From Maribacter sp. (GTDB taxonomy: Bacteria > Bacteroidota > Bacteroidia > Flavobacteriales > Flavobacteriaceae), in NCBI GenBank assembly GCA_011050675.1, contig DRFI01000020.1, forward strand, positions 310,001 through 374,000: a stretch of 64,000 nt of DNA, read 5' to 3'. Shown in pieces: positions 8,847 to 18,260 of this stretch. Each line of letters begins with the position of its first letter. Positions within the stretch are counted from its first letter, which is position 1. Below the pieces are notes generated by a model that was not told the origin of the DNA, did no database searches, and saw only the letters and a list, made by a program, of their open reading frames with translations. Both the position numbers and the translations under genes were made by a program.

Positions 8847-11246
8847 TTACTCCGTACGTAAGCTTTTAATCGGATTAGCTCTAGCTGACCTTATTGCATG
8901 ATAGCTTACGGTAAGTATGGCTACCGATAATGCCATTATTCCTGCCAACGCAAAAATCCACCAACTAATGTCAATTTTGTATGCGTACACATTTAGCCAT
9001 TTGTTCATAGCATACCATGCAAAAGGTGTTGCTATTAGTATCGAAATTAATACCAACTTGATGAAATCTTTTGATAATAAAGCCACAATGCTTGTAACCT
9101 CAGCACCCAATACCTTACGTATTCCAATCTCTTTAGTACGTAGCATGGCACTATATGTTGCCAAACCAAATAGCCCTAAACAAGCGATTAAAATTGCTAA
9201 AAAAGAAAAAAGAGTAAACAGTTTCTTAAATCTAAAATCTGCCAGATATTGTTCGTTAAAACTATCATTCAAGAAACTATATAAAAACGGTCTATGCGGA
9301 GCTAATTCAGCCCATTTTTGCTCTATTCTGGAGATAGCTTTTTGCATATCTGAGGTTTTGACTTTTAGAGAAATATATCTGCCGTATTGCGAATAACGCA
9401 TGGATAAAGGAGCTACTTTTTCATGAAGAGACATATAATTGAAGTCTTTAACAACCCCTACAATAGTACCTTCACGTCCCCATTGTTGAAATTTCTTGCC
9501 TATAATCTCTGCTGGGTCCGAATAGCCAAAAGATTTAACCGCAGCTTCGTTAACGATCATAGCACTAAGCGAATCTGACACGAATTCTCTTGAGTATGGT
9601 CTACCAGCGACTACCTCAATCTCATAATGTGGAATAAAATCAAAATCTATTTCATACAAGAAAGGTTCAAAATGCTCCATGCTCCCTTCAAAAGATTCAA
9701 TTTCTGTTCCTGCTGCAGGAAAATGACTTCCTGGAACGGTACGTGAACCAGCAACTGAAGTGACTTCTGGTAAACTCTTAAGTTCATTTTTTACAGTTTC
9801 AATATTATCTAAAACCTGACCATCCCAATTAAAATCAATAACCAGTTGCTGTTCATTATCAAAACCTAAATTTTTGTTTAGCATAAACCCCAATTGATAA
9901 TACACAATTACGGTACTTGCTATTAATGCTATGGATAAACTAAACTGAAAAATCACCAATCCCTTTCTAAGGTTTACACCTTGGGGAGAAGAACTTACAA
10001 GACCTTTGAGTACACTTATAGGTTTAAAGTTCGATAACACAAATGCAGGATAGCTACCCGATAATAATCCGGTAACTAAGGCAGTACCAAAATAAAGCAA
10101 TAATGTTTTTGTATTGATAATATTATCTAACGAAAACTCTTTTCCCGTTATGTTCCCCATCCAAGGAAGGCATATAGCCACTAACAAAAGTCCTATTCCT
10201 GCAGATAGAAACACCATAATCAAAGACTCTCCCATAAACTGATAGACAAGTCCTTTTTTATCTGCTCCAATCACTTTTCTAACACCAACCTCCTTAGCTC
10301 GTTCCATAGATCGGGCAGTAGCCAGATTCATGAAATTGATACTGGCAATAATTAAAATAAAGAGTCCTATTATAGCGAAAATATAAAGGTTGTTCAAGCT
10401 TCCTGTGATACCCGGTTGACGAGCTGCTTTAGATTTTAAATAGGTATCTTTTAAAGGCTCGAACGAAAGATTGTAATAATAGTCTTTTGATTCTTCTGGA
10501 AGTCTATTCTTTAAAAAGCTGGGCATCTTGGCTTGAAAAGCCGCAACATCAAAATTATCGTTTACTAAAAAGTAGGTGTAAAAATCTACGTAGCCCCATG
10601 AATCAAAAATAGCAGGACGGGTTTGATAAAAAGAACTCATGGACAGTAACACATCGAAACTAAAATGTGAATTAGAAGGCACGTCTTTCATTACACCTGT
10701 AACTGTATACAAACCATCATCTGCTCTTCCGCCAACACCATCAACGGTCTTACCCATTGGGTCTTCATTACCAAAATATTTTTTTGCGGTGCTTTCCGTT
10801 AAAACAATAGAGTAAGGTGCTTCTAGTGCAGTTTCTGGATTACCAGAAATTAATGGCCAACTAAAAACATTAAAAACAGAAGCATCTACATAAAAACAAT
10901 TGCTTTCTTGAAATGAGTTTTTGTTATATTCAAGTAACACATCCGACCTACCTGAGAATTGAACTTTTTCTATAACTTCAGAAAAATCGGCTTTTAAAGC
11001 AGTACCAACAGGGGCGTTCCCCCAAATCCATCGGTCATTTAAATCTTCAGATCCACTATGATGTACAACCCTAAATATCTTATCGCCTTTTTCGTGATAC
11101 GTATCATAAGAGAGTTCATTGTTTATGAACAAAGCAATCATAAGAAAGCAAGCCATACCGATTGCCAAACCCCCAATATTTATAATGGAGTACCCCTTAT
11201 TCTTAATTAGATTTCGCCAAGCGATTTTTAGATAGTTTTTAAACAT
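8847..11246 (-). CDS. FtsX/MacB-like ABC transporter permease 5
   Basis: A 799-residue permease of the same two-unit FtsX/MacB_PCD design, starting MFKNYLKIAWRNLIKNKG and ending NPIKSLRTE. Coupling motifs are ERAKEVGVRKVIG and LRTKEIGIRKVLG. The periplasmic domains differ from those of the neighbours much more than the membrane blocks do, as expected if they determine substrate or partner choice. The gap to permease 6 is 60 bp and contains the shared leader TCAAAAAACGAGAATC directly before the ATG. It lacks an ATPase domain. Confidence 0.93.
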   Translation of the reverse strand: MFKNYLKIAWRNLIKNKGYSIINIGGLAIGMACFLMIALFINNELSYDTYHEKGDKIFRVVHHSGSEDLNDRWIWGNAPVGTALKADFSEVIEKVQFSGRSDVLLEYNKNSFQESNCFYVDASVFNVFSWPLISGNPETALEAPYSIVLTESTAKKYFGNEDPMGKTVDGVGGRADDGLYTVTGVMKDVPSNSHFSFDVLLSMSSFYQTRPAIFDSWGYVDFYTYFLVNDNFDVAAFQAKMPSFLKNRLPEESKDYYYNLSFEPLKDTYLKSKAARQPGITGSLNNLYIFAIIGLFILIIASINFMNLATARSMERAKEVGVRKVIGADKKGLVYQFMGESLIMVFLSAGIGLLLVAICLPWMGNITGKEFSLDNIINTKTLLLYFGTALVTGLLSGSYPAFVLSNFKPISVLKGLVSSSPQGVNLRKGLVIFQFSLSIALIASTVIVYYQLGFMLNKNLGFDNEQQLVIDFNWDGQVLDNIETVKNELKSLPEVTSVAGSRTVPGSHFPAAGTEIESFEGSMEHFEPFLYEIDFDFIPHYEIEVVAGRPYSREFVSDSLSAMIVNEAAVKSFGYSDPAEIIGKKFQQWGREGTIVGVVKDFNYMSLHEKVAPLSMRYSQYGRYISLKVKTSDMQKAISRIEQKWAELAPHRPFLYSFLNDSFNEQYLADFRFKKLFTLFSFLAILIACLGLFGLATYSAMLRTKEIGIRKVLGAEVTSIVALLSKDFIKLVLISILIATPFAWYAMNKWLNVYAYKIDISWWIFALAGIMALSVAILTVSYHAIRSARANPIKSLRTE

Positions 11247-11306
11247 GATTCTCGTTTTTTGATTTAATTGATGATTTAACGATACTCCCTGTAAATTGAT
11301 AAAACC

Positions 11307-13724
11307 TTATTCGGACCTCAACCCTTTTAACGGTTGCAAGAGTGCTGCACCTATAGATTGATAGCTAATCGTAATAACGGCTATAGTCAAAGCAATGCCC
11401 GAAGCGACCACAAAAATGCCCCATCCAATGGTAATGTGATATGCAAAATCTTGAAGCCAACGATTCATTAAATACCAACCTATAGGAATTGCTATACAGA
11501 TGGATATTAATATCAGCTTCATAAAATCAAGCGTAAGCAGTTGATAGATGCTTTTAAAAGGAGCACCTAAGACCAGCCGTATACTAATCTCTTTTTTGCG
11601 TTGTTCTACCATGAAAGCAGATAATGCAAAGAGTCCTAAACATGCTACGAAAATGGCGAAGAGGGCAAAACTGTTGAATATTTTCCCCATGCGTTGTACA
11701 TCATCATGCATACTTGTAAACTCTTGGTCTAAAAAATTGTAATTGATAGATTGGTTTGGAACATTTTTATTCCAAACTGCTGTTATATCTGCCAATGCTT
11801 CATTAATATTTCCTTTTTCTAACTTTATGGAAACGGCTCCGTTGTCTTTTCCTATGACAAGCGATAATGAAGAAATATCTTCTTTTAAAGACTTAAAATG
11901 AAAATCATCAACAACACCTATAATGGTAAATGCTTGTCCATTATTATCAAGTTCTTTTCCTATTGGTTCGGCTAACCCAAGCTCTTGCACCATGTTTGAA
12001 TTGATAACGATGGAGTTAATAGAGTCTAATGCAAATTCCTTCGAAAAATTTCTTCCTGTATTTAGCTTTAATCCTAAGGTTTTTATATAATCATAATCTA
12101 CCCTCCAAATTTGTGCAGGTATTCCTCTACCTTCATTTCCCTCATTGGCTTTCCTAAACGTATTACCGTTTCTACTTGCACCATCTACAGGTAAATAATT
12201 GGTTACCGTTGCACTTTTTACTTGAGGTAATGCCAACAGTTGCTCCTTGAAGGAATCCATTCGGTTGCGTAAAATTCCTGCCCCTTCAAGTATCACTACT
12301 TGCTCTTTATCATACCCTAATTCTTTTTTTAGGATATAGTCCATCTGCTGATAAATAATCAACGTACCAATAATTAAAATAACCGATGTAGTAAATTGAA
12401 AAACAACTAATCCACTTCTAAGTTTTGCGCTTTTACCTCCTATACTAAGACTTCCTTTTAATACATTAACCGGTTTGAAAGCCGATAAATAAAATGCAGG
12501 ATATAACCCCGCAATAGCACCAACTAATAAAGATGCAATTAAAAGCACCGGCAAAAACCACCATGCAGACCACGGCATTGCTATTGTCTTGGCGGCTATA
12601 GTATTGAACGATGGAAGTAATGCCCATGCCAGTAATACACCCAATAGAAATGAAATAATACTGAACAAAATAGATTCGGTCAGAAATTGAGCAATTAGAT
12701 TATGTTTAAAAGCACCAATCGTTTTTCTTAGCCCCACTTCTTTAGCTCTATTAGCTGACTTTGCCGTAGATAGATTAATGAAATTAATAACCGCCAACAA
12801 TAATACAAACCCAGCAATTGCAGCAAATAACCATACAAAACGAATATCGCCATGCTTCAACCCATCTGCCATCTTTATATCAGAATGCAAATGAATATCG
12901 GTTATGGGTTGTAATTTATATTCTATAGTTCTAAGTACTTCAATAAAATCTGGCGCTCGACCTCTGTCCATTTGCGCGGGAATCACATAATCCTCAATAA
13001 TAGAAAGCATTTTTTTCTCTAGTTCTTGAACATTCGTATTCTCATCAACTAATACATAAGTAAAATAATTCTGATTGGTCCAACTCATACGAGTATCTTC
13101 TATTGGAAGAAGAAAATCAAAACTAAGGTGCGAGTTCTTTGGTACATCTTTCATTATACCTGTTACAGTATAAGGCTTAGCTGAATCATCATCTAAAATG
13201 ATGGTTTCGCCAATTGCCTTCCCATTATTAAAATATTTATCTGCCTTGGTTTTAGAGATGACAATACTCTTAGGGTTCGTTAGCGCTGTTGCCGTATTGC
13301 CTTGCTCTAGTTGAATTTCTAATATATCAAATGCCTCTTGATCGGCTAGTACAAAACCTTCTTCAAAATTGTTCTGAACTTCACCTTCTAAATGCATGGC
13401 GTGTTTACCCGCGCCGAATATTTCTATGGTATTTACCTTGCCCGCTTTTATTATTTCAGGAAAATCAGCTTCTAATGCGTCTGCCAATGGTAATTGAAAA
13501 TGGGTGCTTTTTACTTCTTCCCCATTAAACATGCCTTGCATGACCACCCTGTAAATTTGATTTTTTTTCTCGTAATGTTGGTCATAGCTAACCTCATTTC
13601 TAATAAATAATGCGATTAACAAACAGGCAGCTATACCAACGGCAAAACCACCAATTTTAATGGTGGTAAAAAGTTTATCTTTTTTAATACTTCGCCATGC
13701 TATTTTAATGTGATTTTTAAACAT
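11307..13724 (-). CDS. FtsX/MacB-like ABC transporter permease 6 (divergent)
   Basis: An 805-residue permease of the series with the usual order of membrane and periplasmic domains. It is the most divergent member at the diagnostic sites. The second coupling motif reads QRKKEISIRLVLG instead of the usual KEIGIRKVLG, and the C-terminus is QPLKGLRSE instead of NPVKSLRTE. If these stretches contact the ATPase, this member may couple less well or differently; that is inference. It sits 60 bp from permease 5 and 58 bp from permease 7, with the common leader before its ATG. Confidence 0.92.
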   Translation of the reverse strand: MFKNHIKIAWRSIKKDKLFTTIKIGGFAVGIAACLLIALFIRNEVSYDQHYEKKNQIYRVVMQGMFNGEEVKSTHFQLPLADALEADFPEIIKAGKVNTIEIFGAGKHAMHLEGEVQNNFEEGFVLADQEAFDILEIQLEQGNTATALTNPKSIVISKTKADKYFNNGKAIGETIILDDDSAKPYTVTGIMKDVPKNSHLSFDFLLPIEDTRMSWTNQNYFTYVLVDENTNVQELEKKMLSIIEDYVIPAQMDRGRAPDFIEVLRTIEYKLQPITDIHLHSDIKMADGLKHGDIRFVWLFAAIAGFVLLLAVINFINLSTAKSANRAKEVGLRKTIGAFKHNLIAQFLTESILFSIISFLLGVLLAWALLPSFNTIAAKTIAMPWSAWWFLPVLLIASLLVGAIAGLYPAFYLSAFKPVNVLKGSLSIGGKSAKLRSGLVVFQFTTSVILIIGTLIIYQQMDYILKKELGYDKEQVVILEGAGILRNRMDSFKEQLLALPQVKSATVTNYLPVDGASRNGNTFRKANEGNEGRGIPAQIWRVDYDYIKTLGLKLNTGRNFSKEFALDSINSIVINSNMVQELGLAEPIGKELDNNGQAFTIIGVVDDFHFKSLKEDISSLSLVIGKDNGAVSIKLEKGNINEALADITAVWNKNVPNQSINYNFLDQEFTSMHDDVQRMGKIFNSFALFAIFVACLGLFALSAFMVEQRKKEISIRLVLGAPFKSIYQLLTLDFMKLILISICIAIPIGWYLMNRWLQDFAYHITIGWGIFVVASGIALTIAVITISYQSIGAALLQPLKGLRSE

Positions 13725-13782
13725 GATTCTCGTTTTTTGATTTGATTGATGATGCGGTGAAATTTACCTTATATTTTTTACG

Positions 13783-16131
13783 TTAGTCTGTACGCAAACT
13801 TTTTACAGGATTGGCTCTAGCCGCTTTTAAAGCTTGAAAACTTATCGTTAGTAATGCAATGGTAATTGCAATTGTACCGGCTATAATAAAAGCCCAGGCG
13901 TTTATAGAAATTCGGTATGCATAACCTTCTAGCCAATTTTGCATAAGTAACCATGCAATTGGGCAAGCAATCACTATTGCTACAATGACCAACTTCATAA
14001 AATCTTTTGATAACAAGCCTACAATACCTGTAATACTTGACCCTAGTACTTTACGAACTCCAATTTCTTTTCTACGTTGGTCTGCAGTAAACGCAGACAA
14101 TCCAAACAACCCTAAACAAGAGATAATAATGGCAAGTAATGCAAAGATTTGAGAAAGGCTCCCTATTAGTTTTTCGCTTTTAAATTTGGCGTTGTACGTA
14201 TCATCAACAAATTCATATTCAAAAGGAAATGCCGGATTTTGTTTCTTTAACACCGTTTCCATAGTTGACAATGCTGTTGCGGTTGCTATGCCTTCCTTTG
14301 CTTTCACATATAGAAAACGAGCTTCACCATGATAGTTGAAAAATATCACCGGATCACTAGAGCCATACATATCGTCATATAAATAGTCTTTAACTACTCC
14401 AATTACAGCATAATCGTTCTCAATTGTTTTACCAACTGCACTACCTGTTCCCATTAGTTTTGCAAAAGATTCACTTACTATTAAATTAGTACTGTCTTTC
14501 AATGGATTATCACTAAACCCTCTACCTTCTAGAATTGTCATCCCGGCAGTTTTGAAAAAATCAGCGCTTATATATCGTGTAGAAACCAACACATCTTCTG
14601 TGTTAACACCACCCTGCCATGCCAAACCAGAGGTATTATTCCCACCCGATAAAATATCAGAATTGTTAAGCCCAATACTTTCTATAATGCCAGATGCCTT
14701 CATATCCTGAGCTATGGGATTGAAGTTTTTTATAATATCTCCCTTTACCGGTATCTTAACCAAGTTTTCTTTGTCGTACCCTAAATCTCTTCCTTTGACA
14801 TGTTGAACTTGTTGATAGACAATGATGGTGCTTATGATAAAAACAATGGAAACTACAAACTGAGTAGCCACCAATCCTTTTCTAATAAATGGGGCACTAC
14901 CTTTTGATATTCGTGAACCCTTTAATACATCTACCGGCTTAAAAGAAGACAGGTAGAACGCCGGATACCACCCTGCAACTAATCCACAAACTAAAGTTAT
15001 ACCCACTAAGGTTAAAATATGTACCGGATTCCCTAAACTTAAATCTAACTGTTTATCAATAAGTGTATTAAACTGCGGAATAAGAAGTTTCAGCAATACT
15101 ATGCTCAATGCCGCCGATAAAGCTGCCGTAATCACCGCTTCTGCCATAAACTGAGATATGAGTCCTTTTCTACCTGAACCTAATACTTTACGCACACCAA
15201 CTTCATTGGCTCTCTTTTCGCTTCGTGCAGTAGCTAAATTCATGAAATTAACACATGCTATCAATAGTATAATAATAGCTATAAGACTGAAAAGACGTAC
15301 ATATATAATTTGTCCTCCAATATTTTTTCCTCCTTCAAAATTTGACCTTAAATGCCAATCTTTCATTGGATGAAGAAATGCATACGCTTCATCATCATCC
15401 GTTTTTATGGGAAGTATTTTTATTACTTTTTCATTTACAGATTCAAAATTCGCCTCTGGAGCAAGTTCAATAAATGTATCTGAAAAATTAGACCCATACT
15501 CTAGCATCCAATCTTTACCAACAGCGTACCGCTCAAAGGGTGCAACCCAGTCAAAACTGTACGTTACATTGCTAGGCAAATCTTCAAAAACCCCAGAGAT
15601 TGTATAGTTAGTATCGTTGTTAACTCTAAGAACCTTACCAACTGCTGAGCCATTTTCCCCATATAGTTGGGTAGCTGTTTGTTTTGATATTATAATTGCA
15701 TCAACCTCATCAAAAGCGGTTTCTAAATTACCTTCTACAAAAGAAAGGCTGAACATGCTCAAAAAATCGGGGTCTGCATACTTACCTTTTTTATTGATGG
15801 ATTTATCATCTACCTGCAACAGTAAATCATCTCTTTTAGTTCTAGCCGCACCTACAATACCTGGCACTTCCGTTTTTAAAGCTTCTGCCAAAGGACCGGG
15901 AGTTGCTTGGAAAAAAGTTCGCCATTCACCATCATACTGCTGGTTGGTTGGTACATAATAGACCACATCTTTCTTTGCGAAATTTTCATCATAACCCACC
16001 TCATCTTCTACCCAAAGTAAAATCATTGCGGCACAAGTTATCCCAATTGCCAAACCAAAAATATTGAGCATACTATACCCCTTATTTTTCCAGAGATTTC
16101 GCCAAGCGATTTTGATGTAGTTCTTTAACAT
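13783..16131 (-). CDS. FtsX/MacB-like ABC transporter permease 7
   Basis: A 782-residue permease, the shortest complete member and the first of the series after the ATPase. It starts MLKNYIKIAWRNLWKNKG and ends NPVKSLRTD. Coupling motifs are KRANEVGVRKVLG and QRRKEIGVRKVLG. Two MacB_PCD-like domains are present, the first being shorter than in the paralogues. The 100-bp gap separating it from the ATPase stop shows no palindrome pair or clear terminator, so readthrough from the TolC-adaptor-ATPase genes is likely. It is the best candidate for the core permease of the tripartite pump. Confidence 0.93.
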   Translation of the reverse strand: MLKNYIKIAWRNLWKNKGYSMLNIFGLAIGITCAAMILLWVEDEVGYDENFAKKDVVYYVPTNQQYDGEWRTFFQATPGPLAEALKTEVPGIVGAARTKRDDLLLQVDDKSINKKGKYADPDFLSMFSLSFVEGNLETAFDEVDAIIISKQTATQLYGENGSAVGKVLRVNNDTNYTISGVFEDLPSNVTYSFDWVAPFERYAVGKDWMLEYGSNFSDTFIELAPEANFESVNEKVIKILPIKTDDDEAYAFLHPMKDWHLRSNFEGGKNIGGQIIYVRLFSLIAIIILLIACVNFMNLATARSEKRANEVGVRKVLGSGRKGLISQFMAEAVITAALSAALSIVLLKLLIPQFNTLIDKQLDLSLGNPVHILTLVGITLVCGLVAGWYPAFYLSSFKPVDVLKGSRISKGSAPFIRKGLVATQFVVSIVFIISTIIVYQQVQHVKGRDLGYDKENLVKIPVKGDIIKNFNPIAQDMKASGIIESIGLNNSDILSGGNNTSGLAWQGGVNTEDVLVSTRYISADFFKTAGMTILEGRGFSDNPLKDSTNLIVSESFAKLMGTGSAVGKTIENDYAVIGVVKDYLYDDMYGSSDPVIFFNYHGEARFLYVKAKEGIATATALSTMETVLKKQNPAFPFEYEFVDDTYNAKFKSEKLIGSLSQIFALLAIIISCLGLFGLSAFTADQRRKEIGVRKVLGSSITGIVGLLSKDFMKLVIVAIVIACPIAWLLMQNWLEGYAYRISINAWAFIIAGTIAITIALLTISFQALKAARANPVKSLRTD

Positions 16132-16231
16132 GATGCTCGTTTTTTGACTGATTAATTATCCTTGATTATGGGATAAGTTTGGTTGGTTTGGTTTATTGGC
16201 TGACTAATTGTTGATTGATGAATAAACTCCC

Positions 16232-16927
16232 TTACATCATGGCTCCAATTGCCCTGTTTTGACTTTCGGTAACAATTTGACCATCGAATAGATTTACTAC
16301 TCTATGCGCGTAATGCGAATCTCTATCTGAGTGTGTAACCATTACTATGGTGGTTCCTTCTTGGTTTAGCTCCGTTAATAAATTCATTACCTCAATTCCG
16401 TTTTTAGAATCTAGGTTACCAGTTGGCTCATCGGCTAAAATCAACTTCGGATTTGTTACAACCGCTCTAGAAATGGCAACACGTTGTTGTTGACCACCCG
16501 ATAATTGCTGAGGGAAATGCTTTTCTCTATGTGCTATTTTCATACGCTCTAGCACCTTCATTACTTTTTCTTTGCGTTCTGCCTTACCCATTTTTAAGTA
16601 AATCAATGGTAGTTCTACATTTTCATAAACTGTAAGTTCATCTATAAGATTAAAGCTTTGAAAAACGAAACCTAAATTACCCTTACGTAACTGCGTACGC
16701 TGGCTTTCTTTTAAACCACCCACTTCATTACCGGCAAAATTGTAACTGCCATCTGTAGGATTATCTAGCATACCTATAATATTCAACAGGGTAGACTTAC
16801 CACAACCTGAAGGTCCCATAATTGCTACAAACTCACCATCTTCCACTTTTAGGTTGACATTGTTCAACGCCAAGGTTTCTACTTCTTCTGTTCTAAAACT
16901 CTTTTTTAGGTTTGTTATGGTTATCAT
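16232..16927 (-). CDS. ABC transporter ATP-binding protein (MacB/LolD type)
   Basis: A 231-residue stand-alone nucleotide-binding subunit. Walker A GPSGCGKST is at 38-46, the Q-loop is at FVFQSFNL near 88-95, the ABC signature LSGGQ at 142-146, Walker B LILADE at 162-167, and the D-loop and His switch (MVTHSD) follow. Length and motifs fit the LolD/MacB-N family, which drives FtsX-type permeases. It is the only ATPase gene among seven permease genes in the window, so it probably serves several of them. It is encoded between the adaptor and permease 7. Confidence 0.96.
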   Translation of the reverse strand: MITITNLKKSFRTEEVETLALNNVNLKVEDGEFVAIMGPSGCGKSTLLNIIGMLDNPTDGSYNFAGNEVGGLKESQRTQLRKGNLGFVFQSFNLIDELTVYENVELPLIYLKMGKAERKEKVMKVLERMKIAHREKHFPQQLSGGQQQRVAISRAVVTNPKLILADEPTGNLDSKNGIEVMNLLTELNQEGTTIVMVTHSDRDSHYAHRVVNLFDGQIVTESQNRAIGAMM

Positions 16928-16992
16928 TTTATATTGATTTTAATTGTTAGTATAAAGACATCTTTACAATGCTTTATGTGACAGTTTGTTTT

Positions 16993-18243
16993 TTATTTTA
17001 ATACGATTCTTTCGGCTTCTCCGAAATTATCATAGTTACTTGTTATTACTTTTTCACCAGATTGCAACCCTTCTAAAACTTCGTAGTATCTAGAATTCTG
17101 TTTTCCTATTCTTATATTTCTTTTGATGGCTTCCCCACCGTCAGTGTTCACTACAAAAATCCATTGTCCGCCGGTACTTTGAAAAAAGCTTCCCTTTGGT
17201 AATAAAAGTGCATCGTTAGATTCTCCTAATTGTAATTTAATGTTGTAGCTCTGACCTGAACGTATGGTTTCTGGCTTGTTATCGGTAAAAACTAAGTCTA
17301 CCTTAAATCTTCCATTTCTTACTTCTGGATATACCTTTCGTAATCTTAATGGAAACTCCGCTCCGTTACGTTCTAAAACAGCTACTAAATCTCTTTTTAC
17401 ACGGTCAATGTAATGCTCGTCAATATCCGCTTCAATCTTATAATCGGTCAGAACATTAATTTGACCTATACGCTGACCTTGTGCAATACTTTGCCCGATC
17501 TCAGCATCTAAAAATCCTAATTGACCATCTGCAGGAGCACGTACATTTAAATGATCTAAACGTTGGTAAACCATACCCAAAGTTTTCTGCATACGATCTA
17601 AATCGGTATCTAATCCTTTTAGGGATGTTTCCCGTAATTCATCATCCTGTATGGTTTGCACCTTTATGATTTCATGCTGCTTTTGAGATAATTCGTAATT
17701 TTCTTTTGACAGTTGAAACGCTTCTTTTGAAATTAATTCATCATCAAACAACGCTTTGTTCTGCTCATAATTTCTTTTCAATCGCTGTAGATCTGTTGAT
17801 GTCGTTGCCAAAGACCTTCTACCTTCTACCTGTCTTGAATCGAAATTCATTTTTGTAGACCTTAAATCGTTTTGTTTCAAAGCCAAATTACTTTCACTTG
17901 CCAAAATCTGTTCGTACAAATTCATGTTTTCCAGCTTAAGGATGATATCTCCTTTTTTTACCATGGCACCTTCTTCAATAAGTTTTTCACTTACTCTACC
18001 ACCTTCATAAGCATCCATATAAATTGTGGCTATCGGCGCTACATTACCATTAATAGTAATGTAATCATCAAATTTTCCCGCTGAAACCTCAGCTATAGAC
18101 AACTTATCCTTTTCAGTCCTAAAGGTTGAAACGGAACTAGCAAACAATAGTTGATACCCCACAAATAGTAGCAAAACCCCCAATGCGATGTAGCCGTAAT
18201 GTTTAGGCTTAAGACCTCTTTTCTTTTCTAATTTTATATCCAT
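16993..18243 (-). CDS. Periplasmic adaptor (MacA/HlyD-like membrane fusion protein)
   Basis: A 416-residue adaptor. A cytoplasmic N-terminus rich in Lys/Arg (LEKKRGLKPKHYG) precedes one membrane segment at about 17-32. Then come a lipoyl/beta-barrel half (about 60-100), a long helical hairpin rich in Leu, Glu and Gln (about 100-215), the second lipoyl half (RAPADGQLGFLDAEIGQSIA), a beta-barrel domain and a C-terminal membrane-proximal domain (ALLLPKGSFF, QSGEKVITSNY). It would bridge the inner-membrane permeases to the TolC-like protein encoded 17 bp upstream. Confidence 0.95.
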   Translation of the reverse strand: MDIKLEKKRGLKPKHYGYIALGVLLLFVGYQLLFASSVSTFRTEKDKLSIAEVSAGKFDDYITINGNVAPIATIYMDAYEGGRVSEKLIEEGAMVKKGDIILKLENMNLYEQILASESNLALKQNDLRSTKMNFDSRQVEGRRSLATTSTDLQRLKRNYEQNKALFDDELISKEAFQLSKENYELSQKQHEIIKVQTIQDDELRETSLKGLDTDLDRMQKTLGMVYQRLDHLNVRAPADGQLGFLDAEIGQSIAQGQRIGQINVLTDYKIEADIDEHYIDRVKRDLVAVLERNGAEFPLRLRKVYPEVRNGRFKVDLVFTDNKPETIRSGQSYNIKLQLGESNDALLLPKGSFFQSTGGQWIFVVNTDGGEAIKRNIRIGKQNSRYYEVLEGLQSGEKVITSNYDNFGEAERIVLK

Positions 18244-18260
18244 CTTTCGTGTTAATCTTT

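Noticed and set aside
8917-9396. A 159-codon open frame opposite permease 5
   Set aside because: It lies wholly antisense to a strongly supported FtsX-type coding region, and similar antisense frames recur opposite the same conserved stretch in the paralogues. It has no family resemblance or upstream signals.
15617-15958. A 113-codon open frame opposite permease 7
   Set aside because: It is antisense to the first periplasmic domain of a clear permease gene, with low-complexity Ser/Leu-rich translation and no promoter.
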